A stretch of 64,000 bases of DNA from Hymenobacter sp. PAMC 26628 (GTDB lineage Bacteria; Bacteroidota; Bacteroidia; Cytophagales; Hymenobacteraceae): positions 3,038,001 through 3,102,000 of the forward strand of contig NZ_CP014304.1 in assembly GCF_001562275.1 (NCBI RefSeq), written 5' to 3'. How positions within the stretch are numbered: position 1 is the stretch's first letter; each line of letters begins with the position of its first letter. Positions 35,309 to 44,796 of this stretch are shown here, in pieces. The notes under the pieces are model-generated. The model ran no database searches. It was given only the letters and a program-made list of their open reading frames with translations, and was not told where the DNA came from. Both the position numbers and the translations under genes were made by a program.

Positions 35309-37306
35309 ATGCCCACCCGCCGCTTGCTGCTAATACCCACCGTTTTGCTGGCCCTGGCCGCGCCGGCCGCCCACGCCGCCGTGCGCCTGCCCGCGCTGGT
35401 GGGCAGCCACATGGTATTGCAGCGCGACCGGCCGGTGCCGGTGTGGGGCTGGGCCGCGCCGGGCGAAAAAGTAACCATCACGTTTCGCAGCAAGGCCTAC
35501 CCCGCCACGCCCGACGCCAGTGGCCGCTGGCAGGCCACGCTGCCGGCCACGCCCGCCGGGGGGCCCTACGCCCTCACGGTGCAGGGCAGCAACCGCATCG
35601 AGCTGACGGACATCCTACTGGGCGACGTGTGGCTGGCCTCGGGGCAGTCGAACATGCAGTACAAAGTGAAGGACGGCAACCGCGGCGGCTACCAGCCCAC
35701 CGACAACGCCGACCAGGAAATTGCCGCTGCCAACTGGCCCAAAATGCGCGTTTTCACCGTGAACCAGGCCGTGGCCTACCGCCCCCAGGCCGAAGCCGCC
35801 GGCAGCGGCTGGCAGGTGTGCAGCCCAGCCACGGTGGCGCAGTTTTCGGCGGTGGCGTATTTCTTCGGGCGCGATTTGCACCAGCAGTACCAGGTGCCGA
35901 TGGGCCTGGTGGTGAGCAGTTGGGGTGGCACCCCGGCCGAGGCTTGGGTGAGCACCGCGGGACTGCAAGCCTTTCCTGAGTTTGGTAAAACGGTGACCGA
36001 CTTTGCCGGCCGCACCACCGACCTGGCCGCCGACCAGCAGGCCTTCGTGGCGCAGCAGCGCGCCTTTGCCCAGAACATGGCCACCCACGACCAAGGCTAC
36101 CTGCCGGGCGGTAAAACCTGGGCCAACGCCGACTTCGACGCCCGCGCCTGGCCCACCATGGCCCTGCCCGGCGCCTGGGAGCGCGCCCCGGCCCTGGCCA
36201 ACTACGACGGCGTGGTGTGGTTCCGCAAAGAGATTGAGCTGACCGCGGCCGACGCCGGCCGCGACCTCACCCTGGCCCTGGGGGCCATCGACGACAACGA
36301 CAGCACGTGGTTCAACGGCGTGAAGGTGGGCGGCACCACCGGCCACGCCCTGCCCCGCCGCTACAACGTGCCCGCCGCGCTGGTGCACCCGGGCCGCAAC
36401 GTGGTGGCCGTGCGCGTGGTGGACACCGGCAGCGGCGGCGGCCTGATGGGGCCCGTTGAGGAGATGCACCTCACCACGCCCGGCCGCACCCTGGCGCTGG
36501 CGGGGCCCTGGCAGTACCAGGTGGGCATTGCTACCGGCCTAATGCCAAAGCCACCGGTGGCCGGCGGGGCCCAAAACGCGCCCACGGCCCTCTACAACGC
36601 CATGATTGCGCCGCTCGAACCCATGGCCCTCAAGGGCGTCATCTGGTACCAGGGCGAAGCCAACGCCGACCGCGCCGCCCAGTACCGCACCCTGTTCCCG
36701 GCCCTGATTACCGACTGGCGCGCCCACTGGGGCCCCCAGCTGCCGTTCCTGTTCGTGCAGCTCGCCAACTTCCAGCCCGCCCAGCCGCAGCCCACCGAGT
36801 CGGCCTGGGCAGAGCTGCGCGAAGCCCAGGCCGGGGCCCTAAAATTGCCCCGCACCGGCATGGCCACTGCCATCGACATTGGCAACCCCGCCGACATCCA
36901 CCCCCACAACAAGCAGGAAGTGGGCCGCCGCCTGGCCCTGGCCGCCCGCCACGTGGCCTACGCCGACAACCAGCTGACCTACAGCGGCCCCACCTACGCC
37001 AGCCAGGCCACCGAGGGTCCCGCCATCCGCCTAAAGTTCACCCAGACCGGCGCTGGCCTGCAAGCCAAGGGCGGCGCGCCGCTGCAAGATTTCGCCGTGG
37101 CCGGGGCCGACCGCAAGTTCTACTGGGCCACCGCCCGGCTGGTGGGCAACGAGGTAGTGGTGCAGAGCGCGCAGGTGCCCGCGCCCATAGCCGTGCGCTA
37201 CGACTGGGCCGACAGCCCCAACGGCAACCTTTTCAATAAGGAAGGCCTGCCCGCCGTGCCCTTCCGCACCGATACCTGGCCGGGCGTCACGGAAGGCCGC
37301 AAGTAG
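35309..37306 (+). CDS. sialate O-acetylesterase-like SGNH esterase
   Basis: A 665-residue secreted protein. After the signal peptide (1-23) come an N-terminal beta domain (RLPALVGSHMVLQRDRPVPV), the first part of the SGNH hydrolase with GQSNM (catalytic Ser114), an inserted jelly-roll (VWFRKEIELTAADAG, DDNDSTWFNGVKVG) and the rest of the hydrolase with VIWYQGEANADRA and DIGNPADIHPHNKQ supplying Asp and His. Family members remove O-acetyl groups; in plant-polysaccharide loci they likely deacetylate pectin, xylan or mannan rather than sialic acid. It lies between the arabinan and mannan blocks. ATG 35309 is chosen over a long upstream extension. Confidence 0.85.
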   Translation: MPTRRLLLIPTVLLALAAPAAHAAVRLPALVGSHMVLQRDRPVPVWGWAAPGEKVTITFRSKAYPATPDASGRWQATLPATPAGGPYALTVQGSNRIELTDILLGDVWLASGQSNMQYKVKDGNRGGYQPTDNADQEIAAANWPKMRVFTVNQAVAYRPQAEAAGSGWQVCSPATVAQFSAVAYFFGRDLHQQYQVPMGLVVSSWGGTPAEAWVSTAGLQAFPEFGKTVTDFAGRTTDLAADQQAFVAQQRAFAQNMATHDQGYLPGGKTWANADFDARAWPTMALPGAWERAPALANYDGVVWFRKEIELTAADAGRDLTLALGAIDDNDSTWFNGVKVGGTTGHALPRRYNVPAALVHPGRNVVAVRVVDTGSGGGLMGPVEEMHLTTPGRTLALAGPWQYQVGIATGLMPKPPVAGGAQNAPTALYNAMIAPLEPMALKGVIWYQGEANADRAAQYRTLFPALITDWRAHWGPQLPFLFVQLANFQPAQPQPTESAWAELREAQAGALKLPRTGMATAIDIGNPADIHPHNKQEVGRRLALAARHVAYADNQLTYSGPTYASQATEGPAIRLKFTQTGAGLQAKGGAPLQDFAVAGADRKFYWATARLVGNEVVVQSAQVPAPIAVRYDWADSPNGNLFNKEGLPAVPFRTDTWPGVTEGRK

Positions 37307-37321
37307 CCTGTTGCACGAACT

Positions 37322-37432
37322 TTGTAGCCCGCGGCTCTCGCCTCGTCCTGCCGATAATCGTGCAGCGACCGTTCAAGAACGCGGACTACGACCGAAGATT
37401 AGCTAAGCTAAAGTCCGCGCTACGGCTCGTTC
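37322..37432. repeat. palindromic repeat, GCGGACTTTGTA family (copy 3)
   Basis: It contains TTTGTAGCCCGCGGCTCTCG, CGTGCAGCGACC and, at the end, AAGTCCGCGCTACG. The left half matches the inner part of the copies at 1.05 and 18.3 kb; the two ends are inverted to each other. It is an eroded copy. Confidence 0.7.
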
Positions 37433-37452
37433 AGAAGCTGTTTGAGTTAATA

Positions 37453-37552
37453 AAACGGTCATGCAGCGCGCAGCGAAGCATCTCTCCCGCGGCAGTAAAT
37501 CATGGATTAGTTCAGCATTAGAGATGCTTCGCTGCGCGCTGCATGACCGTTT
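37453..37552. repeat. MITE-like palindrome, GAAGCATC family (copy 3)
   Basis: Outer ends AAACGGTCATGCAGCGCG and CGCGCTGCATGACCGTTT are perfect complements, with inner GAAGCATCTCT and AGAGATGCTTC. It sits between the esterase and AraC genes, next to the repeat of the other family. Confidence 0.9.
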
Positions 37553-37578
37553 CAGATTATCAGCTTTCAGAGCCTCCT

Positions 37579-38454
37579 CTAAATGAAGATGCGGGTGCCC
37601 GAGAAGTTGCTGCGGAACTCCTTGGGCGTGCAGCCTTTCTTCTTTTTGAAGGTACGGTTGAAATTGGAGATGTTGTTGAAGCCGCACTTGTAGGCCACTT
37701 CGGCCACGTTGTGGGTGGTTTCGATGAGCATGCGCGTGGCGTGGCCCAGCCGGATTTCGTTCAGGCTGTCGATGAACGTGCTGCCAATGCGTTTCTTGAT
37801 GAAGCGGCTGAACGAGGCCACCGGCATGTTGGCCACCTTGGCTACCTCCGTGAGGGTGACGGCGCGGCTGTAGTGCATGTTCATGTACTCGAATACCTTC
37901 TCGATGCGGCGGCTGTTGTAGTTGAGCTGCTCATTGTTGGAGCTGGAATCGGAGAGCGTGCGCAGGTTGCGCGACGTGGACAGGTCGTGCAGAATGGAGA
38001 GCAACTCCAGCACCGAGTCGAACCCGTTTTTCTGGCCCAGCGCCAGGATGCGGGGCTGGAGCCGCTCGATGGTGTCGCGCGAGAACAGGATGCCCCGCTG
38101 CGCCTTCTCAAACATCGTTTTGATGAAGCTGAGCTGGTTTTTGCGCAAAAACCGCTCCTCAAACAAGTCCTTGTGGAACTGGATGGTGAGCTCCCGGATA
38201 TCCTCGGTTTCGCACTTGTGCGTGAACCAGGCGTGGTACAGGTTGGGCCCCACAAGCACCAGCTCCAGGTCGTCGATGGCCTCGATGTGGTCGCCCACGA
38301 TGCGCTTGGCGCCCTTGGCGTTCACGATGAGGTTCAGCTCGTATTCCTCGTGGTAGTGCAGCGGAAAATCGAACTTCTTTTTGGCGCGGGAAAACAGCGT
38401 GAAGCAGTCGCTTTGGGTGAGCGGCGTGATTTCACGCATGATGTCGGGCTTCAT
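37579..38454 (-). CDS. AraC-family transcriptional regulator
   Basis: A 291-residue regulator. The N-terminal half is a cupin sensor (FDFPLHYHEEYELNLIVNAKG, GDHIEAIDDLELVLVGPNLYH), and the C-terminal 100 residues hold two HTH motifs (TLTEVAKVANMPVASFSRFI and VAEVAYKCGFNNISNFNRTF). This layout is common in sugar-responsive AraC proteins. ATG 38454 (MKPDIMRE) is chosen; a longer upstream frame is Cys-rich and unlikely. It is divergent from the mannan block with a 347-bp spacer, so it probably activates that block in response to mannobiose or a related sugar. Confidence 0.92.
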   Translation of the reverse strand: MKPDIMREITPLTQSDCFTLFSRAKKKFDFPLHYHEEYELNLIVNAKGAKRIVGDHIEAIDDLELVLVGPNLYHAWFTHKCETEDIRELTIQFHKDLFEERFLRKNQLSFIKTMFEKAQRGILFSRDTIERLQPRILALGQKNGFDSVLELLSILHDLSTSRNLRTLSDSSSNNEQLNYNSRRIEKVFEYMNMHYSRAVTLTEVAKVANMPVASFSRFIKKRIGSTFIDSLNEIRLGHATRMLIETTHNVAEVAYKCGFNNISNFNRTFKKKKGCTPKEFRSNFSGTRIFI

Positions 38455-38801
38455 AATAGGACGGGTCGGAAGGTTTAGGTCAATAAAAGTACACCGCTGT
38501 AGTGAAAATGCTATCAATCCGCAATCCTTTGCGGCACAGGGCGCCGGCAGGCATTTTGCGCTATTGCAGCATTTTATGAGCCTACTCGGCCCAAAAGCCT
38601 GCCGCAATGAAGCAATAGCCTACAAATAAATGACCCAATAGTATTACGAATTGCTCATCGATTGCGGGACCTTTGTTTCCCTTCTGTTCAACAGTTTTCT
38701 TCCTTTTTCCATTTCCAATTCCCGCCTGGGGCGCGGTTGCCGGGTACCGTGCCTACCCAGCGCGGCCCCAGCAACTTTTCGGGCACTCACCCGGCTTTTG
38801 C
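38455..38801 (+). promoter_or_regulatory. divergent promoter region, AraC gene / mannan block
   Basis: About 347 bp without a gene. A plus-strand TTG near 38652 followed about 19 bp later by GACCTTTG is a reasonable Bacteroidota promoter for the mannanase set. A palindrome-like pair GCCGGCAGGCATTTTGCGC / GCAATAGC-type repeats suggests regulator sites, but none can be assigned. Confidence 0.5.
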
Positions 38802-40109
38802 ATGAATAAACTTTTTCGATGTTGCGGCGCGCTGGCCTTGGGCCTGGCCCTGGCTGCCGGGGGGGCCCTGGGAGCCCCGACCCCGGCGGGCTTTGTGCGG
38901 GCCCAGGGCACGCAGTTCACGCTCGACGGCAAGCCCTACCGCTACGTGGGGGCCAACTATTGGTACGGCGGCCTGCTGGCCACCCAGGGGCCCGCCGGCA
39001 AGGCGCGGCTGGCTACGGAGCTGGACTTTTTAAAGCAGCACGGCGTGGCAAACCTGCGGGTAATGGTGGGCGCCGAGGGCCTGAGCAATGGCTACCAGTA
39101 CCGGGTGCTCCAGCCGCTGCAACCCACGCAGGGCCAGTTTGATGAGCGAATCATGGCCGGGCTCGACTACCTGCTGGCCGAGTTGGGCAAGCGCCAGATG
39201 AAGGCCGTGCTGCACTTCACCAACACCTGGGAGTGGAGCGGCGGCCTGGGCCAGTACCTGGAGTGGAACGGCTACACCGGCCAGCCCCTGCCCAAAAACC
39301 CCGGCTACAGCTGGGACAAGTACCGCGCCTACATCGCGCAGTTCTACACCTGCACGCCGTGCCAGGATGCCGTGGCCACCTACATCCGCTACGTGCTGGC
39401 CCGCACCAACAGCCTGACACACAAGAAGTACGTGAACGACCCGGCCATCATGGCTTGGGAAATCATCAACGAGCCGCGGCCCATGCTGCCCGCTGCCACC
39501 CCAGCCTTCGAGGCTTGGATGAAGCAGACGGCGGCCCTGGTAAAGTCCATCGACCCCAACCACTTGCTGACCACCGGCAGCGAGGGCGACATTGCCACCG
39601 ACAACGACATGGCCGTGTACGAGCGCCTGCACGCCGACCCCCACATCGACTACCTCACCATCCACATCTGGCCCAAAAACTGGGGCTGGTTCCGCGACAC
39701 GGCCACGGCCAAGGGCTTCCCCGCGGTGCTGGCCCGCACCACCGCCTACGTGAACAAGCACGCGGCCGAGGCCCAAAAGCTGGGCAAGCCGCTGGTGGTG
39801 GAAGAGTTCGGCCTGCCGCGCGACGGCCAGACGTTCACGCCCGCGGCCACCACGGCCCTGCGCGACCAGTACTGCGGGGCCCTGTTTGGCATGGCGAAGG
39901 GCAATACGCCGGCCAGCCGCGTCATTGCGGGCTATAACTTCTGGGCCTTTGGCGGCGCGGCGCGGCCGGTGCCGGGCCAGGTGTTCTGGAAGCCTGGCGA
40001 CGCCTACATGGGCGACCCCGGCGGCGAAGAACAAGGCCTGAACTCGGTGTTCGACGCTGACCAATCAACCTGGGCCGTGATTGACCAGTACAGCAAAACC
40101 ATTCGCTAA
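38802..40109 (+). CDS. GH5 (subfamily 7-like) endo-beta-1,4-mannanase
   Basis: A 435-residue secreted (beta/alpha)8 enzyme with signal peptide at residues 1-24. YRYVGANYWYGG at the N terminus, the acid/base Glu in MAWEIINEPRPM and the nucleophile Glu in LVVEEFGLPRDG are hallmarks of GH5_7-type mannan endo-1,4-beta-mannosidases, and HIWPKNWGWF is also typical. It hydrolyses internal mannan bonds and gives manno-oligosaccharides for the GH26 enzyme and transporter that follow. ATG 38802 (MNKLFRC) is chosen. It is the first gene of the mannan block. Confidence 0.9.
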   Translation: MNKLFRCCGALALGLALAAGGALGAPTPAGFVRAQGTQFTLDGKPYRYVGANYWYGGLLATQGPAGKARLATELDFLKQHGVANLRVMVGAEGLSNGYQYRVLQPLQPTQGQFDERIMAGLDYLLAELGKRQMKAVLHFTNTWEWSGGLGQYLEWNGYTGQPLPKNPGYSWDKYRAYIAQFYTCTPCQDAVATYIRYVLARTNSLTHKKYVNDPAIMAWEIINEPRPMLPAATPAFEAWMKQTAALVKSIDPNHLLTTGSEGDIATDNDMAVYERLHADPHIDYLTIHIWPKNWGWFRDTATAKGFPAVLARTTAYVNKHAAEAQKLGKPLVVEEFGLPRDGQTFTPAATTALRDQYCGALFGMAKGNTPASRVIAGYNFWAFGGAARPVPGQVFWKPGDAYMGDPGGEEQGLNSVFDADQSTWAVIDQYSKTIR

Positions 40110-40120
40110 CCCACTGACAG

Positions 40121-40203
40121 CTAGTTGCCAGTTGCTCGTTGTCAGTTGTCAGCACGTCGGCAACCCATTGGCCAACAACTGACAACGAACAACTGACAAC
40201 TAA
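40121..40203. repeat. inverted repeat between GH5 and GH26 genes
   Basis: About 31-bp imperfect arms (40121-40151 and 40173-40203) made of TTGTCAGTTGT-like words, e.g. CGTTGTCAGTTGTC and ACAACTGACAACG. It could form a hairpin in the mannan-block transcript. Confidence 0.75.
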
Positions 40204-40219
40204 AACGCCTCACGATCCC

Positions 40220-41359
40220 ATGAAGCTATTCCGCACCTTCGCGCTGGCCGCTGCGGCCGCCGCGCTGGCCCTGGGGGCCCGGGCGCAAGCCCCGGCTCCT
40301 GCGCCCATTGCCGACCCGGCCGCCACGCCCGCCACCAAGCTGCTGCTGGCCAACCTGCACCGCCTACTGCCCCGCGGCGTGATGTACGGCCACCAGGACG
40401 ACCTGGCCTACGGCGTGGCCCAGGCCGGCCAAATGTGGAAGGGCGACGCCAACCGCTCCGACGTGAAAAGCACCGCTGGGGCTTACCCGGGCGTGTTTGG
40501 CTGGGAGCTGGGCCACCTGGAACTCGACAGCGCCCGCAACCTCGACGGCGTGCCGTTTACCAAAATCCGCAGCTACGTGCAGCAGGCCTACGCCATGGGG
40601 GCCGTCAACACCATCAGCTGGCACCTCGACAACCCGCACAACGGCAAAACGGCCTGGGATACGGCCCGCACCGTGAAATACATCCTGCCCGGGGGCCCCG
40701 ACCACGCCAAGTTTGTGGCCCGCCTCGACCGGCTGGCCGCCTTTTTGGGCAGCCTGAAGGGCCCCAAGGGCGAGGCCATCCCGGTCATCTTCCGGCCGTT
40801 TCACGAGCACACGGGCTCGTGGTTTTGGTGGGGCAAAAAGGAGTGCACCCCGGCCGAGTTCACTGCCCTGTGGCGCTTCACGGTGGATTATTTGCACAAC
40901 CAGAAGCAGCTTCACAATTTGATTATTGCTTACTCGGCCTCCGATTTCGCCGACGAGGCCGACTACCTGGAGCGCTACCCCGGCGACGCCTACGCCGACG
41001 TGCTGGGCTTCGACGACTACGTGAATGGGAAGGCCGCGGACAAGTTCCAGCCCGGTATGGCCCGCAAGCTGGCGCTGCTGACGAGCATCAGCAAGGCCCA
41101 CGGCAAGCTGCCGGCCCTCACCGAGGTGGGCTACGACGGCGTGCCCGACCCCGCCTGGTGGACGAAAACCCTGCTGCCGCTGCTCAAGCAATACCCCGTG
41201 TCGTACGCCCTCACGTGGCGCAACGGCGACCCCGTGCACTACTTCACCGCCTACCCCGGCCAGGCCAGCGCCGCCGATTTCAAGCAGTTCTTCCAGGACA
41301 AGCAGACCTTTTTTGCCAACCGCCTGGGGCCCCTGCGCCTCTACGCCAAGCCGATTTAG
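40220..41359 (+). CDS. GH26 beta-mannanase / mannobiohydrolase
   Basis: A 379-residue secreted GH26 enzyme with signal peptide at residues 1-23. The acid/base Glu is in IFRPFHEHTGSWFWWG and the nucleophile Glu in LPALTEVGYDG, so both catalytic residues are intact. GVMYGHQDDLAYG is the usual N-terminal core. In Bacteroidota such enzymes (as in the B. fragilis mannan set) produce mannobiose. It stands before the symporter, GH130 and epimerase genes, which fits that role. It is an intact relative of the truncated GH26 at 32.7 kb. Confidence 0.93.
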   Translation: MKLFRTFALAAAAAALALGARAQAPAPAPIADPAATPATKLLLANLHRLLPRGVMYGHQDDLAYGVAQAGQMWKGDANRSDVKSTAGAYPGVFGWELGHLELDSARNLDGVPFTKIRSYVQQAYAMGAVNTISWHLDNPHNGKTAWDTARTVKYILPGGPDHAKFVARLDRLAAFLGSLKGPKGEAIPVIFRPFHEHTGSWFWWGKKECTPAEFTALWRFTVDYLHNQKQLHNLIIAYSASDFADEADYLERYPGDAYADVLGFDDYVNGKAADKFQPGMARKLALLTSISKAHGKLPALTEVGYDGVPDPAWWTKTLLPLLKQYPVSYALTWRNGDPVHYFTAYPGQASAADFKQFFQDKQTFFANRLGPLRLYAKPI

Positions 41360-41400
41360 TAAATAGAATTATTCTCGAAAAGAAAGTCGCACGAAAAGAA

Positions 41401-41490
41401 CGTCATGCGGAGCGTAGCGAAGCATCTTTCCCGCGCCAGTAATCAGGATTAGTTACGCAGAAAAGATGCTTCGCTGCGCTCTGCATGACG
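41401..41490. repeat. MITE-like palindrome, GAAGCATC family (copy 4)
   Basis: Outer ends CGTCATGCGGAGCGTAGCG and CGCTGCGCTCTGCATGACG, with inner GAAGCATCTTTC and GAAAAGATGCTTC-like parts. The arms have diverged more than in copy 1. It lies between the GH26 and symporter genes. Confidence 0.88.
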
Positions 41491-41529
41491 GCCCAATTCC
41501 CGCGCTTCCCCAGTGCCTTTAACCTTCTG

Positions 41530-43362
41530 ATGAAATTACATTTAATTGACCTCCTGATCATCGCGGCGTACTTGCTGACGACGGTGTTCATCGGCATTTA
41601 CTACAGCAAAAAGGCGCGCGAAAACAAGGACAGCTACATGCTGGGCGGCCGCACGCTGCCCTGGTACAAGCTGGGACTGAGCGACGCCTCCGACATGTTC
41701 GACATCAGCGGCACGATGTGGATGGTGAGCCTGTGCTTCGCCTACGGCATGAAAAGCATCTGGATTCCGTGGCTGTGGCCGGTGTTCAACCAGGTGTTTT
41801 TGATGATGTACCTCTCGCGCTGGCTGCGCCGCTCGGGGGCCTCCACGGGGGCCGAGTGGCTGGCCACGCGCTTCGGCACCAAGGGCCCCGGCGTGCTGGC
41901 CTCGCACCAGGTGGTCATTGCCTTCGCGCTGCTCAGCTGCCTGGGCTTCCTGGCCTACGGCTTCGTGGGGCTGGGCAAGTTCGTCGAGATTTTCATCCCT
42001 TGGGATTTGGTGAAGGGGTACGTGCCCTTCGCCGTGGCGCCGCAGTACGTGCCGCACGTGTACGGCATCGTGTTCACGCTGTTTGCCATGTTCTACGCCA
42101 TCGTGGGGGGCATGCACAGCATCGTGCTGGGCGACATGATTAAGTACGCCATCATGACGGTGGCCTGTGTGGCCATTGCCGTCATCGCCTACACCAACCT
42201 ACAGGGCAAGCAATTGGCGGTGCCCAACGGCTGGTTCAACCCCTTCTTCGGCTGGCGGCTGGGGCTCGATTGGTCGAAGCTTATCCCGGAGGTGAACAGC
42301 AAGATTGCCAGCGACGGCTACTCGCTGTTCGGCATTTTCTTCATGATGATGGCCTTCAAGGGCGTGTTTGCCTCGCTGGCGGGCCCCGCGCCGAACTACG
42401 ACATGCAGAAGATCCTGAGCACCCGCTCGCCCGAAGACGCCAGCAAGATGAGCGGGTTCGTATCCATCATCCTACTGCCGATTCGCTACGCCTTCATCAT
42501 CGGCCTTACCATCCTGGGCCTGCTCTACTACCACCAGATGAACCTGAAGGCCCCAGACGGCACCATCGACTTCGAGCGGATCCTGCCGATTGCCATCAAC
42601 AACTTCCTGCCGGCCGGGCTGGTGGGCCTCACGCTCACGGGCCTGCTGGGGGCCTTCATGGGCACGTTCAGCGGCACCGTGAACGCGGCCCAGGCCTACA
42701 TCGTGAACGACATCTACCTAAAGTACGTGAACCCCCAGGCCCCCACCAGCCGCATCATTTCGATGAATTACCTGGTGGGCGTGGTGGTGGTGGCCGTGGG
42801 CGTGGCCCTGGGCTTCATCGCCAAAGACGTGAACACAGTGCTCCAGTTCATCGTGTCGGCGCTCTACGGCGGCTACATTGCCGCCAACGTGCTGAAGTGG
42901 CATTGGTGGCGCTTCAACGCCACGGGCTTTTTTGTGGGCATGCTCACGGGCATCGTGGCGGCGCTGGTGTTCGGCGTCCTCATCCCGGCCGGCAACCTGC
43001 TCTACTGGTTCCCGCTGCTGTTCGCCATTTCGATGACGGGCTCCATCGTGGGCACCTACCTCGCGCCGCCCACCGACGCGGCGGTGCTCCAGTCGTTTTA
43101 TAAAACGGTGCGGCCCTGGGGTTTCTGGGGCCCCGTACTGGCCGAGGTACAGGCCCAAGACCCGAGCTTCCGGCCCAACCCCAACTTCGGGCGCAACATG
43201 TTCAACATCGTGCTCGGCATCGTGGCCCAGCTCTGCCTCACCATCCTGCCCATGTACCTGTTGCTGAGCCAGCACGTGCCGCTGGCCATCACGGTGGTCA
43301 TCCTGGTCGTGGTGGGCCTCATCCTGAAGAAAACCTGGTGGGAGCGCCTGAGCGACGACTAG
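41530..43362 (+). CDS. sodium/solute symporter (SSS family)
   Basis: A 610-residue inner-membrane protein with about 13-14 hydrophobic helices. YYSKKARENKDSYMLGGRTLPW in the first loop, IVGGMHSIVLGDMIKYAIM and LTGLLGAFMGTFSGTVNAAQ are typical SSS (SLC5-like) signatures. It couples Na+ influx to uptake of a small solute. Its place between mannanase and phosphorylase/epimerase genes indicates mannobiose or a similar disaccharide, as proposed for the Bacteroides fragilis mannan pathway. ATG 41530 (MKLHLIDL) is chosen over an upstream start that would translate the repeat. Confidence 0.92.
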   Translation: MKLHLIDLLIIAAYLLTTVFIGIYYSKKARENKDSYMLGGRTLPWYKLGLSDASDMFDISGTMWMVSLCFAYGMKSIWIPWLWPVFNQVFLMMYLSRWLRRSGASTGAEWLATRFGTKGPGVLASHQVVIAFALLSCLGFLAYGFVGLGKFVEIFIPWDLVKGYVPFAVAPQYVPHVYGIVFTLFAMFYAIVGGMHSIVLGDMIKYAIMTVACVAIAVIAYTNLQGKQLAVPNGWFNPFFGWRLGLDWSKLIPEVNSKIASDGYSLFGIFFMMMAFKGVFASLAGPAPNYDMQKILSTRSPEDASKMSGFVSIILLPIRYAFIIGLTILGLLYYHQMNLKAPDGTIDFERILPIAINNFLPAGLVGLTLTGLLGAFMGTFSGTVNAAQAYIVNDIYLKYVNPQAPTSRIISMNYLVGVVVVAVGVALGFIAKDVNTVLQFIVSALYGGYIAANVLKWHWWRFNATGFFVGMLTGIVAALVFGVLIPAGNLLYWFPLLFAISMTGSIVGTYLAPPTDAAVLQSFYKTVRPWGFWGPVLAEVQAQDPSFRPNPNFGRNMFNIVLGIVAQLCLTILPMYLLLSQHVPLAITVVILVVVGLILKKTWWERLSDD

Positions 43363-43370
43363 CTTTTTTA

Positions 43371-43476
43371 GGCTGATAGCTAATGGCTATTGGCCGTTGG
43401 CTTTTTACACAACTTCTTTATAACCAGTTTTATCATTCCAAAAAGCTAGTAGCCAGCCGCTACCAGCCAACAGCCC
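43371..43476. repeat. imperfect inverted repeat between symporter and GH130 genes
   Basis: GGCTGATAGC...GTTGGCTTTTT on the left and AAAAAGCTAGTAGCC...GCCAACAGCCC on the right pair imperfectly. It could act as a transcript hairpin or partial terminator between the transport and catabolic parts of the block. Confidence 0.55.
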
Positions 43477-43485
43477 GCCCGCGCT

Positions 43486-44718
43486 ATGTCTTCCGTATTC
43501 AATCACCGCTTGCAGCTGCTGCAAGCTCACCACGACCAGCTCGTGCGCCGCGCCAACCCCCGCGAGGAGGTTGGCAACGGCATTTTTGACCGCTACGCCC
43601 ACCCGGTGCTCACGGCCGCCCACGCCCCGCTGGACTGGAAGTACGACCTGAACCCGGCCACCAACCCTTTCCTGATGGAGCGTATCGGCGTGAACGCCAC
43701 GCTGAACGCGGGGGCCCTAAAGTGGCACGACAAGTACGTGGTGGTGGCCCGCGTGGAAGGCAACGACCGCAAGTCATACTTCGCCGTGGCCGAAAGCCCC
43801 AATGGCGTGGACAACTTCCAGTTCTGGGACCGGCCCATCACGCTGCCCGAAACCGCCGAGCCCGACACCAACGTGTACGACATGCGCCTGGTGGCCCACG
43901 AAGACGGCTGGGTGTACGGCCTGTTTTGCACCGAGCGCCGCGACCCCGCCGCCTCCGATGCCGACCAGTCGGCCGCGCTGGCCAAGTGCGGCATTGCCCG
44001 CACCAAGGACCTCGTGGCCTGGGAGCGCCTCGCCGACCTCACCACCAACTCGGCCCAGCAGCGCAACGTGGTGCTGCACCCCGAGTTTGTGGACGGCCAG
44101 TACGCGTTCTACACCCGCCCGCAGGACGGCTTTATCGACGCTGGCAAGGGCGGCGGCATCGGCTTCGGCCTGTCGCAGTCCATCGAAAACGCCACGGTGA
44201 TGCAGGAAGTCATCGTCGACAAAAAGCAGTACCACACCATTTCGGAGCTGAAGAACGGCCTGGGGCCCGCCCCCATCAAAACTGCGCTGGGCTGGCTGCA
44301 CCTGGCCCACGGCGTGCGCAATACCGCCGCCGGCCTGCGCTACGTGCTGTACATGTTCATGACGGACTTGCACGACCTCACCAAAATCATCCACAAGCCG
44401 GCCGGCTACTTCCTGGCTCCGGAGGGTGACGAGCGGGTGGGCGACGTATCAAACGTGGCCTTCGGCAACGGCTGGATTGCCGAGCCCGACGGCCGCGTGC
44501 TCATCTACTACGCCTCCTCCGACACGCGCCTGCACGTGGCCACCTCCACCCTGGCGCAGCTGCTCGACTACGTGGTGAATACCCCCGAAGACGGCCTGCG
44601 CTCGGCCGCGTCGGTGCAGGCCATCAACGCGTTGGTAGACCGCAACGAGGCCTTTTTGCGCAGCACCAACGTGGCCGCCCACACCGTGGCTAATGTAGTG
44701 GCCAAATCGGCCCTTTAA
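43486..44718 (+). CDS. GH130-family mannosylglucose/mannobiose phosphorylase
   Basis: A 410-residue cytoplasmic five-bladed propeller of GH130. [27 protein letters not shown] and [21 protein letters not shown] contain the conserved substrate and catalytic Asp region; [21 protein letters not shown] holds phosphate-site residues. This length and layout match subfamily 1 (4-O-beta-D-mannosyl-D-glucose phosphorylase), which splits Man-Glc to mannose-1-phosphate and glucose. The 2-epimerase downstream makes exactly this substrate from mannobiose. No signal peptide, as expected. Confidence 0.93.
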   Translation: MSSVFNHRLQLLQAHHDQLVRRANPREEVGNGIFDRYAHPVLTAAHAPLDWKYDLNPATNPFLMERIGVNATLNAGALKWHDKYVVVARVEGNDRKSYFAVAESPNGVDNFQFWDRPITLPETAEPDTNVYDMRLVAHEDGWVYGLFCTERRDPAASDADQSAALAKCGIARTKDLVAWERLADLTTNSAQQRNVVLHPEFVDGQYAFYTRPQDGFIDAGKGGGIGFGLSQSIENATVMQEVIVDKKQYHTISELKNGLGPAPIKTALGWLHLAHGVRNTAAGLRYVLYMFMTDLHDLTKIIHKPAGYFLAPEGDERVGDVSNVAFGNGWIAEPDGRVLIYYASSDTRLHVATSTLAQLLDYVVNTPEDGLRSAASVQAINALVDRNEAFLRSTNVAAHTVANVVAKSAL

Positions 44719-44796
44719 TTTCCAATTATCCGTCGCCCGTTGCGGGCGCTGGCTTCCCTGCCGGCGCCCGCACGGGCGATACTTATTAGTAGCCGC

